Shown: piece by piece, positions 8,537 to 13,787 of the stretch
Layout: every line of letters begins with the position of its first letter
Numbering within the stretch: position 1 is the stretch's first letter
NCBI GenBank assembly: GCA_902783535.1
Contig: CACZRJ010000253.1
Coordinates: 1-13,787 of the forward strand
DNA from: an uncultured Ruminococcus sp.
GTDB taxonomy: Bacteria > Bacillota > Clostridia > Oscillospirales > CAG-382
Length of the DNA stretch: 13,787 nt
Reading direction: 5' to 3'
Notes under the pieces: model-generated
The model's database searches: none
What the model saw: the letters and a program-made list of their open reading frames with translations, nothing else
Told to the model about the DNA's origin: nothing
Position numbers and translations under genes: made by a program

Positions 8537-9361
8537 TCAGTGGTTGTTCGGGACGAGAGCGGGATCCGTGCGCGCGCCTTCCCACATCAGCACCGCGGCC
8601 GCGACGGCCGCGTTCAGGCTTTCCGCGTTTCCGGTCATCGGGATCCGGACCGTTCTTCCGGCCGCGGAGATCAGTTCCGGGCTGATGCCCTGCCCTTCGT
8701 TGCCGACGATGAAGCAGTCGTCCGGTCCGACCGGGATCGCCCCGAGGGTCTCTCCTCCGTCGCACAGGGCCGCCGCCATGACGGTCCGGCCGTTCGACTT
8801 CAGGTCCTCCGTCAGCGAGACGAGGTCGCCGCAGACGGCCGCAGCGCCCGAGAAAACGGTTCCCATGGAGGCCCTGACGGTCTTCGGGGAATAGATGTCG
8901 GCGCAGTCGGACGAAAGGACGCAGGTCCAGCCCAGCGCGGACGCGGTCCGGATGACCGTTCCGACGTTCCCGTTGTCACGGACGGACTCGAGCAGAAGCA
9001 GCCTTCCGGGGACTTCGGAAGCTTTGTTCACGGAACGGACGCACGGGAGGAAGGAGGACACGGTCAGGACGCCCTGCGGCGCCTGCTCGGTGCAGATCTT
9101 CCGGAACACATGCTCCGGAACGGAGATCACGGCGTCCTGCGGGAGGTCCTTCAGCAGTTCCTCGAACTGCTCTTCCTTCTCCTCCAGGACGAAAACGCAT
9201 TTCGGCGTCCATCCGAACCGGAGGTATTCCTCCAGAAGATGCACGCCTTCAAAAAAGAACGTCGAAGTTTCTTCCCGGAATTTTCTGGAAGAAAGCTTCG
9301 CCGTCTGCACGATCATCGGATTGCCGCGGGACGCAATCCGTTTCCAGTCCGACCGTCCCAT
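8537..9361 (-). CDS. SpoU/TrmH-family rRNA (ribose-2'-O) methyltransferase
   Basis: This is a 274-residue SPOUT-class RNA methyltransferase, probably acting on 23S rRNA; the modified nucleotide cannot be told from sequence. A small substrate-binding domain (residues 7-105; RIASRGNPMIVQTAKLSSRKFR, FFFEGVHLLEE) precedes the knotted catalytic domain. The latter shows motif 1 RDNGNVGTVIRTA (128-140, with N131 and R138), motif 2 FIVGNEGQGI (217-226, with E222) and motif 3 IPMTGNAESLNAAVAAAVLMWE (240-261, with N250). The ATG at 9361 is chosen because the family's N-terminal 'I.SR.NP.I' lies before the next Met (residue 16). Its ribosome binding site is weak (GAGAG). It is the first gene of the topA-rnc-smc-ftsY-rdgB-cdaA operon: a clear promoter lies 50-80 bp upstream and topA starts 26 bp downstream. 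Confidence 0.93.
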   Translation of the reverse strand: MGRSDWKRIASRGNPMIVQTAKLSSRKFREETSTFFFEGVHLLEEYLRFGWTPKCVFVLEEKEEQFEELLKDLPQDAVISVPEHVFRKICTEQAPQGVLTVSSFLPCVRSVNKASEVPGRLLLLESVRDNGNVGTVIRTASALGWTCVLSSDCADIYSPKTVRASMGTVFSGAAAVCGDLVSLTEDLKSNGRTVMAAALCDGGETLGAIPVGPDDCFIVGNEGQGISPELISAAGRTVRIPMTGNAESLNAAVAAAVLMWEGARTDPALVPNNH

Positions 9362-9410
9362 ACGCGCTCTCAGTCACACAAAAATTCAAACATCATTTTT
9401 CTTTGCATAT

Positions 9411-9439
9411 AATATAGTATAGAAAATCGGGCTTGTCAA
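9411..9439 (-). promoter_or_regulatory. Sigma-A promoter of the methyltransferase-topA-rnc-smc-ftsY-rdgB-cdaA operon
   Basis: On the minus strand a perfect -35 TTGACA (9439-9434) and a -10 TATATT (9416-9411) are separated by exactly 17 nt. The stretch is AT-rich against a GC-rich background. Transcription would start near 9404, giving a leader of roughly 40 nt before the ATG at 9361, too short for a riboswitch. No further promoter of this quality was noticed between the operon's genes, so this one probably serves all seven. Confidence 0.85.
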
Positions 9440-9508
9440 TATATATTGCGAAAAATCTTGCCTCCTTTCCCATCCCTTGTGCTTTTTTTCCTTCGGCCGG
9501 AGACAAAA

Positions 9509-9546
9509 GGAAAGGCGGCGTCTCTCCGGATGGAAAAACGCCTTCC
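9509..9546 (-). terminator. Possible weak terminator after prmC
   Basis: Just beyond the prmC stop the minus strand has GGAAGGC (9546-9540) and GCCTTTCC (9516-9509), which pair with one bulged T and enclose a second small stem GGCGT/ACGCC. The repeat is followed by TTTTGTCT. This could end the yqhQ-prmC transcript before the next promoter at 9439. The T run is short and interrupted, so the call is tentative. Nothing else was recognised in the roughly 200-bp gap 9362-9559 besides the promoter. Confidence 0.35.
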
Positions 9547-9559
9547 GTATTTTCTGTTT

Positions 9560-10408
9560 TCAGCCCGTTTTCGCGACGATCACGCGGTCGTTTCCTCCGT
9601 AATCCCTGATCACGGCGGAAGCGAACCCTTTCTCGCGGAGGATCTCCTGAACCGCGTCCGCCTGATCGTATCCGATCTCGAACAGCAGAACGCCGTCCTC
9701 CTTCAGAAGCATCCGCGCGTAGGACGCCACGGCGCGGTAATACCGCAGACCGTCTTCACCTCCGTCCAGGGCGCTTTCCGGCTCGTACCGGACGTCCGTG
9801 GGAAGGTTTTCCATGTCTTCGGTCGGGATATAGGGCGGGTTGCACATCACGAGATCGAACGGCCTTCCGGCGCGGACAGACAGGGCCGCGTAGTCCTCGT
9901 CGTCCAGCGCGTCGAACCGCAGCACGGTCACGTTCTTCAGTTCGGACAGGTTCCGCAGGGTATACGGAAGCGCCTGCCTGGACAGCTCCAGCGCGTAGCC
10001 TTCCGCCTCCGGAGCGTTCGCGGCGACCGCTTTCGCGATGCATCCGCTGCCCGAGCAGATGTCGGCGAACAGCTGGCCCTTCTTCAGGATCTTCAGCGCG
10101 GCCTCGACCAGGACCTCCGTGTCGGAACGCGGGATGAAGCATCCGGGTCCGACGAAGATCTCCTGCCCGTAGAAGACGCAGGAGCCGAGCACGTACTGGA
10201 TCGGCTTTCCGTAGGACAGCTCGTAGACGCCGTTCGCGCAGAATTCCTCGACGTCGTCCTCCAGTTCCTCGTCTAGCCGCGCGAGCATGGTCCCGCGGTC
10301 GGTCTTCATGCCGGCGGCGAGCAGAAGGTCTGCGAGAACGGACGCGTCGTCCGGATTCATCTGGCCGAGCAGGTCACGAAGCCGTGTCCGGTATTCCCTC
10401 AGGAGCAT
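9560..10408 (-). CDS. prmC: Peptide chain release factor N5-glutamine methyltransferase PrmC
   Basis: PrmC methylates the glutamine of the GGQ motif in release factors RF1 and RF2, which is needed for efficient termination. The 282-residue protein has an N-terminal helical substrate-binding domain (1-85) with YGKPIQYVLG (66-75), then FIPRSDTEVLVE (91-102) and the SAM-binding glycine loop ADICSGSGCIAKA (115-127). The catalytic NPPY lies at 190-193 and the closing EIGYDQA near 244-250. This is the normal length for the family. The start is fixed by a strong AAGGAGG (10418-10424) nine bases before the ATG; that site lies within the 3' end of yqhQ, whose coding sequence overlaps by 35 bp. DUF1385-prmC is a common clostridial pair, but the usual next gene prfA (RF1, PrmC's substrate) is not downstream here. 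Confidence 0.96.
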   Translation of the reverse strand: MLLREYRTRLRDLLGQMNPDDASVLADLLLAAGMKTDRGTMLARLDEELEDDVEEFCANGVYELSYGKPIQYVLGSCVFYGQEIFVGPGCFIPRSDTEVLVEAALKILKKGQLFADICSGSGCIAKAVAANAPEAEGYALELSRQALPYTLRNLSELKNVTVLRFDALDDEDYAALSVRAGRPFDLVMCNPPYIPTEDMENLPTDVRYEPESALDGGEDGLRYYRAVASYARMLLKEDGVLLFEIGYDQADAVQEILREKGFASAVIRDYGGNDRVIVAKTG

Positions 10409-11828
10409 TCTCAGTATCCTCCTTCGATGGTTCTTCTTCCGGGTCCGGAGCCGCGTTCTGTTCGGGGTCCTTCCCCTCTTCCGCGGCGGCGGACTCCTCT
10501 TTTTTCTTCAGATAGTCGGATTCATACGGGACTTCGAAATCCGGAAATTCCTCGCGCAATGCCGATTTCAGGGACGTGATCGCGACTTCGATCATGCTGT
10601 CGTCCGGCTCGCGCGTGGTCAGACGCTGCATCCAGAGACCGGGCGCGGAAAGGATCCGCGTCAGGCGGTTGTCGTGTTTTCCGGCGTAGCGGATGAATTC
10701 GTATCCGAGGCCGACGCAGACCGGCAGGAGCAGGACCTTCAGAAGGACGCGCAGCCAGCCCCAGACGTCGGGGATGAACACGATGGAAACGAAGATGGAC
10801 AGGAAGACCATGACGAACATGAAGGAAGTCCCGCATCTCGGATGGAAGCGGCTCTGCTTCCTTACGTTTTCAACGGTCAGGTCAAGCCCGGCCTCGTAGC
10901 AGAAGATGGTCTTATGTTCGGAGCCGTGATACTGGTAGACGCGCCGGATGTCCTTCATCAGCGACGTCAGCCAGAGATACGCGATGAAGACGGCGATCTT
11001 GATCAGACCCTCGATCAGGCATTTCAGGCGGTTCCGCCACCATGCGGCGTTGAACCATGTCTCCCAGTAGGTCAGCGAATTCGTCGCGGACGCGCTCTTC
11101 AGTTCGGTCTTTTTCGCCGGGTCGTCCGGGAACAGGACCAGAGAGGAGTTGTCCACTTTCACGGGGACGGACGTCCCGCCGACCGTCAGCGTCTTGTTCT
11201 CGTAGGAATACGGAACCGCGGTGAATCCGGTGTCCCCCTTCTTCATGACGTAGAAGAGATCCCCGGCGCCCTTCTGTTCGTAGAAGACGTAAAAGACCTT
11301 GTCGTTCTCCGTTCTCTGCAGCGTTTCGGACAGGACGGTTCCGGACTTCAGTTCCCACGTCCCGTTCGGCGTGGCCGGGAAGATCAGATTCGTGACGAAC
11401 GCGGGCAGCATGACGAACAGGAAGAGCGCGAGCGCGAGCCCCAGAACGACGGAAACGGCGGAGATCACGGTGAGCATCTTCGGCCCGAAGTGCCTGTCCA
11501 GCCACTGGTCGAGCTTCGAAGGCTGCTCCGATTCGACCCCTTCGATGCCCATCATCTCCGTGGACGACGTCAGCGTCCCGAAGGACAGTTTCATCATCTC
11601 GACGAGGTTCACGACCCCGCGGATGATCGGAAGATTGAAGAATTTATGCTTGTCGCGGATCGACTGGTTGCCGGACTCGCGTACGACGACGGTCCCGTCG
11701 TCGATTCGCCTGACGGCGATCGCGGTCCTGGTCGGACTGCGCATCATGACGCCTTCCATCACGGCCTGTCCGCCGACGCGTCCCCTTCTGCAGACCGCGC
11801 CCTGTTCAGGTGTTTTTTTCTCTTTCAA
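10374..11828 (-). CDS. yqhQ: YqhQ-family DUF1385 membrane protein with extracytoplasmic insertion
   Basis: This is a polytopic membrane protein of unknown biochemical role. It is placed in DUF1385 by VGGQAVMEGVMMRSP (18-32), the conserved RDKHKFFNLPIIRGVVNL region (58-75), MKDIRRVYQYHGSEHKTIFCYE (291-312) and SRFHPRCGTSF (326-336). Predicted membrane segments lie at about 117-147, 270-290, 334-353 and 357-378. At 484 residues it is far longer than the usual 300-320. Two additions explain this: a beta-rich, presumably extracytoplasmic insertion of about 100 residues (153-262) between the first two membrane segments, and an acidic Glu/Ala/Pro-rich tail after residue 436. Translation starts at TTG (11826-11828), supported by TGAGG seven bases upstream and by the conserved motif needing to be included. 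It is the first gene of an operon with prmC, from a promoter at 11864-11893. Confidence 0.92.
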   Translation of the reverse strand: MKEKKTPEQGAVCRRGRVGGQAVMEGVMMRSPTRTAIAVRRIDDGTVVVRESGNQSIRDKHKFFNLPIIRGVVNLVEMMKLSFGTLTSSTEMMGIEGVESEQPSKLDQWLDRHFGPKMLTVISAVSVVLGLALALFLFVMLPAFVTNLIFPATPNGTWELKSGTVLSETLQRTENDKVFYVFYEQKGAGDLFYVMKKGDTGFTAVPYSYENKTLTVGGTSVPVKVDNSSLVLFPDDPAKKTELKSASATNSLTYWETWFNAAWWRNRLKCLIEGLIKIAVFIAYLWLTSLMKDIRRVYQYHGSEHKTIFCYEAGLDLTVENVRKQSRFHPRCGTSFMFVMVFLSIFVSIVFIPDVWGWLRVLLKVLLLPVCVGLGYEFIRYAGKHDNRLTRILSAPGLWMQRLTTREPDDSMIEVAITSLKSALREEFPDFEVPYESDYLKKKEESAAAEEGKDPEQNAAPDPEEEPSKEDTENAPEGIPDTAS

Positions 11829-11835
11829 TTTTTTG

Positions 11836-11840
11836 CCTCA
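11836..11840 (-). promoter_or_regulatory. Ribosome binding site deciding the TTG start of yqhQ
   Basis: TGAGG on the minus strand stands seven bases before TTG (11826-11828). The only nearby ATG upstream (within AAGATGAGG) is out of frame, and the next in-frame Met lies inside the conserved QAVMEGV motif, so the TTG is the best start. Confidence 0.7.
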
Positions 11841-11842
11841 TC

Positions 11843-11871
11843 TTGCTTTTTTCTCAATTTCGTATTATACT
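11843..11871 (+). promoter_or_regulatory. Sigma-A promoter for the RNHCP/membrane-protein unit
   Basis: Plus strand: -35 TTGCTT (11843-11848), a 17-nt spacer, and -10 TATACT (11866-11871). Transcription would begin near 11878, giving a leader of about 65 nt that contains the inverted repeat 11891-11914 and the AGGAG ribosome binding site. It shares four -10 bases with the promoter in the other direction, so the two probably cannot be occupied at once. Confidence 0.65.
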
Positions 11872-11893
11872 CAAGCCAGTCGTGACTTGTAAA
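11864..11893 (-). promoter_or_regulatory. Sigma-A promoter for yqhQ-prmC
   Basis: Minus strand: -35 TTTACA (11893-11888), an 18-nt spacer, and a consensus -10 TATAAT (11869-11864). Transcription would begin near 11857, leaving about 30 nt before the TTG start. Its -35 overlaps the left arm of the inverted repeat at 11891-11914, and its -10 overlaps the -10 of the opposite promoter. Confidence 0.75.
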
Positions 11894-11914
11894 GAGTTAA
11901 TTTGTTAACTTTTT
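11891..11914. repeat. Inverted repeat (candidate operator) in the divergent promoter region
   Basis: AGTTAA-TTTG-TTAACT is a perfect 6-bp inverted repeat at 11895-11910. It extends to 10-bp arms with one mismatch (AAAGAGTTAA and TTAACTTTTT). It covers the -35 of the leftward yqhQ promoter and lies in the 5' leader of the rightward unit. It could be a repressor site or, in the plus transcript, an AU-rich hairpin. No known regulator motif is claimed. Confidence 0.45.
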
Positions 11915-11925
11915 CATCTTTTCAC

Positions 11926-11930
11926 AGGAG
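11926..11930 (+). promoter_or_regulatory. Ribosome binding site with unusually long spacing
   Basis: AGGAG lies 13 bases before the ATG at 11944; the spacer is A-rich (ATTTAAAAAAAGC). No other in-frame start falls between them, so initiation is probably inefficient or helped by the A-rich spacer. Confidence 0.5.
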
Positions 11931-11943
11931 ATTTAAAAAAAGC

Positions 11944-12264
11944 ATGGAAACGAAACGGTTCACCCGGAACGACAGCGGATTCGTCTGCGCCAATTGCGGA
12001 AAGACCGTCCCGCCGCTCCGGTATTCCTCGCGGAACCACTGCCCCTTCTGCCTCTGGTCGCTGCACGTCGACGTTCTGCCGGGCGACCGCGCGAACCCCT
12101 GCGGAGGGAAAATGAAGCCGGTCGCGGTCAGAACGGACGCGAAAAAGGGCTTCGTCATCACGCACCGCTGCACGCTGTGCGGAGAGGAAAAGAACAACCG
12201 GTCGCAGTCGGACGACGACATGTCGCTCCTGATCCCGCTGACCAACGTGTTCAATCAGCTATGA
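11944..12264 (+). CDS. RNHCP-domain zinc-ribbon protein
   Basis: This small cytosolic protein of 106 residues has unknown function. It carries the RNHCP domain, named for the motif seen here as RNHCPFC (30-36). Other features of the family are present: SGFVCANCG (11-19), SLHVDVLPGDRA (39-50), CGGKMKPV (53-60) and THRCTLCG (73-80). Cysteines C15, C18, C33, C36, C76 and C79 form CxxC pairs suited to bind zinc, suggesting two zinc ribbons. ATG 11944 is preferred over an upstream in-frame TTG at 11902 because relatives begin shortly before the 'GF.C..C' motif; the AGGAG is 13 nt away. The last codons overlap the start of the next gene (ATGA at 12261-12264), so the two are co-translated. Known family members have no established biochemical role, and I do not assign one. 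Confidence 0.85.
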   Translation: METKRFTRNDSGFVCANCGKTVPPLRYSSRNHCPFCLWSLHVDVLPGDRANPCGGKMKPVAVRTDAKKGFVITHRCTLCGEEKNNRSQSDDDMSLLIPLTNVFNQL

Positions 12265-13322
12265 ACGGACAGAAAGCATCGAAACAACTGAAGATCCCCT
12301 CGATCCTGCTGCTGCTCGCCGCGGCGGTCGCCGCCTGCGCGGCCGCGGTCGCCTACAGGGAGGAATCCGGCGTCTTCCGGACATATCCCGTCCTGCCGCT
12401 GCTGATGGCCGCGGCGGCGTTTCTCCCCGTGCCCTGGTGGCAGCGCGGGCTGCTGTTCCTGATCCCCGCGTCGGCGCTCCTGCTCGTCGGATCCGAGGAT
12501 CGTCTGCGGACGGTCGTCTTCATCATTCTCGCGGCCGTGCTGTTTCTGCTGACGGAATGCGCAGCCCGGCTGGTCAGGAAGAAAAAGAAAAACGCGCTCC
12601 GGATCATCGCGTGCGTTCTGATCCTCCTGCTCTGCCTCGGCCTCTACGCCGCGTTCTGCGGAAATCCGTTTTCCGCGCACGACGCGCAGTCGAAGATCGA
12701 GGAGCATATCGGCAGGACCTACGTCCGGGAAGACGGGTTCGGCTTTTCCGGGATCCGCTACGATTTTCTCAGAGGAAAATACTGTGTCAGCGCGCACAGC
12801 GCGACGTATCCGACGGAACGCGCGAACATCTCCGTGAACGGCCCGATGACGGAAGACAGATTCCTTCCGCTTCTGGAAGACCAGTGCCTCCGCGAACCCG
12901 TGACCGCCGTCGCCGCGGCTTTCCGCGCCGCTTTCGCCGAAGACGTGTTCACCGTATACCGCGTGTCCGCGCAGAGATTCGACGGAGATCTCCCGCACGC
13001 GGACCCGTCGAAGACGAATTACGCCGATTCCGCGGTCTGGTGCGTCGAACTGAACGGCGTCCCACTTTACCCGCAAATGACGGCGAAGGCGCTGAAGTAC
13101 GCCAACGCTGCGGCCGCTTCGGGCGTGAAAGCGTCCTCGCTTACCTTCGTTTCGACGCAGACGTTTCATACGCGCTACCGCGTCAGCGCGGTACCCGCCG
13201 GATTCACGCTGTCTGAATACCAGTACGTTTGCCCGTCCGTGTTCGCAGAACGGGACGAGGTCATGCTCGGCCTGATGAAGGCGATCGGGCCAGGGATAAT
13301 CGTCCCCGGAAAGCTTTTCTGA
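12261..13322 (+). CDS. Polytopic membrane protein with large C-terminal domain (YfjL-like resemblance)
   Basis: This 353-residue protein has no firm family assignment. The N-terminal third is hydrophobic, with likely membrane segments at about 13-31, 42-57, 62-77, 83-99 and 113-132. A basic patch VRKKKK (105-110) lies before the last segment and predicts that loop to be cytoplasmic. The C-terminal part (134-353) is soluble and, by the positive-inside rule, extracytoplasmic. The stretch after the last helix (CGNPFSAHDAQSKIEEHIG, then GIRYDFLRGKY) resembles the 'GNP.S...A....EE' and 'YDF..G.Y' pattern I associate with Firmicute YfjL-like proteins; this is pattern memory, not a search. The start ATG overlaps the RNHCP stop as ATGA, and no Shine-Dalgarno sequence is visible before it, pointing to translational coupling. 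The reading frame is open further upstream to 11994, but that part runs through the RNHCP gene and is not coding. A strong terminator follows 12 bases after the stop. Confidence 0.8.
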   Translation: MNGQKASKQLKIPSILLLLAAAVAACAAAVAYREESGVFRTYPVLPLLMAAAAFLPVPWWQRGLLFLIPASALLLVGSEDRLRTVVFIILAAVLFLLTECAARLVRKKKKNALRIIACVLILLLCLGLYAAFCGNPFSAHDAQSKIEEHIGRTYVREDGFGFSGIRYDFLRGKYCVSAHSATYPTERANISVNGPMTEDRFLPLLEDQCLREPVTAVAAAFRAAFAEDVFTVYRVSAQRFDGDLPHADPSKTNYADSAVWCVELNGVPLYPQMTAKALKYANAAAASGVKASSLTFVSTQTFHTRYRVSAVPAGFTLSEYQYVCPSVFAERDEVMLGLMKAIGPGIIVPGKLF

Positions 13323-13333
13323 ATCTCCCCCAA

Positions 13334-13378
13334 AAAATGCGGCCGCGCCCTTTTACCGGGCTGCGGCCGTCTTTTTTT
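13334..13378 (+). terminator. Strong intrinsic terminator, probably bidirectional
   Basis: CGGCCGCGCCC (13340-13350) pairs with GGGCTGCGGCCG (13358-13369) with a single bulged T and a 7-nt loop, followed by TC and seven T. The 5' side is preceded by six A, so on the minus strand the same hairpin is followed by six T. It ends the RNHCP/membrane-protein transcript and can also stop the converging transcript from the DUF4143 gene at the right edge. Confidence 0.9.
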
Positions 13379-13509
13379 CATCAGTAAACTGACCGTTTGA
13401 TCGAAATATCCCGACCACGCCGCCAGAACTCTCTTACGCGCTTTCTGCTCAAACGCCGCGTCCATGATTTGACCGATGCGGCACGAGATTAATTTTTTGC
13501 AGTAGAGTT

Positions 13510-13787
13510 CTAGATGAACATAACGAAATAATGCGGCAGCGTTGTTTTAACCCCGACTTTACCGTTTCTTCCTCCAATCAACTTATATGCAAGCGAAGGA
13601 GAAAAATCCTCGATGAAGCTATTCAGCGAGGGTGTAGGATTGTTTCCAGCTTTTACTTCGACTGGAAGCACCTCACCGTTCTTTTCGATCAAGAACTCGA
13701 TTTCGTGCTCACTGTCAGGTCTGAAATAATACAAAGTATAACCGCGTTTTATAAGGCACTCAGAAATGATATTCTCATAAATACCTC
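13510..13787 (-). CDS. DUF4143-type AAA ATPase, C-terminal end (cut by window edge)
   Basis: The frame is open from the right edge to TAG at 13510, giving the last 91 residues. They begin GIYENIISECLIKRGYTLYYF and contain a PD-(D/E)XK-like core: SEHEIEFLIEKNGEVLPVEVKAG. The rest includes LNSFIEDFSPSLAYKL and ends LPHYFVMFI. This is the typical end of AAA ATPases with a C-terminal DUF4143 domain; the ATPase part lies outside the window. Family members are often mobile or accessory genes and some have been discussed as toxin-antitoxin or defence related, but no role is established and none is shown here. Base composition is clearly more AT-rich than the other genes, and codons such as ATA, AAA and TTT are frequent, suggesting separate ancestry. 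It converges on the terminator at 13334-13378. Confidence 0.85.
   Translation of the reverse strand, partial: GIYENIISECLIKRGYTLYYFRPDSEHEIEFLIEKNGEVLPVEVKAGNNPTPSLNSFIEDFSPSLAYKLIGGRNGKVGVKTTLPHYFVMFI

Noticed and set aside
9362..9410. Possible riboswitch leader before the methyltransferase gene
   Set aside because: The predicted leader is only about 40 nt and shows no stable structure or terminator.
10287..11885. A 532-codon plus-strand open frame opposite yqhQ and the prmC start
   Set aside because: Antisense to a well-supported membrane protein; charged low-complexity product without recognisable motifs.
11994..12260. An upstream extension of the membrane-protein frame that would add 89 residues
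   Set aside because: It runs out of frame through the RNHCP gene and reads as arginine-rich nonsense; the ATG at 12261 with its ATGA overlap is the better start.
13175..13465. A 96-codon minus-strand open frame crossing the terminator and the end of the membrane-protein gene
   Set aside because: It lacks a ribosome binding site, passes through a strong hairpin terminator and is antisense to coding sequence; only its first part is kept as a low-interest finding.

Overview
The window is GC-rich (roughly 60% by eye) and carries a gene set and order typical of the Firmicutes: rnc-smc-ftsY, a CdaA-type c-di-AMP synthase, and a YqhQ/DUF1385-PrmC pair. Sigma-A-like promoters and AGGAGG-type ribosome binding sites fit the same group. 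I infer a high-GC member of the Clostridia; nothing here fixes genus or species. No tRNA, rRNA, CRISPR array, insertion sequence or phage gene was seen.

Layout, right to left for the minus-strand genes. (1) At the right edge is the 3' part of an AT-richer gene encoding the C-terminal end of a DUF4143-type AAA ATPase (minus). A strong hairpin terminator at about 13334-13378 separates it from (2) a two-gene plus-strand unit: a small RNHCP zinc-ribbon protein and, overlapping it by ATGA, a polytopic membrane protein with a large C-terminal domain. (3) About 11843-11914 is a compact divergent promoter region in which two opposite sigma-A promoters share their -10 sequences, next to an inverted repeat. 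It serves unit 2 and, leftward, (4) yqhQ-prmC, whose ends overlap by 35 bp. (5) A clear promoter (TTGACA, 17 nt, TATATT) at 9411-9439 starts a seven-gene minus-strand operon: SpoU-family rRNA methyltransferase, topA, rnc, smc, ftsY (GTG start), rdgB and cdaA, the last cut by the left edge. Gaps in this operon are 54 bp or less, and two junctions are ATGA stop/start overlaps.

The large operon joins nucleic-acid functions (rRNA methylation, supercoil relaxation, dsRNA processing, chromosome condensation, nucleotide-pool cleaning) with membrane targeting (FtsY) and second-messenger synthesis (CdaA). The usual neighbours plsX/acpP before rnc and ffh after ftsY are absent here.

I did not find convincing evidence for a new defence or mobile system. 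The most unusual items are a roughly 100-residue extracytoplasmic insertion in the YqhQ-family protein, the shared-minus-10 divergent promoter with its inverted repeat, the translationally coupled RNHCP/membrane-protein pair, and the altered neighbourhood of the rnc-smc-ftsY block.
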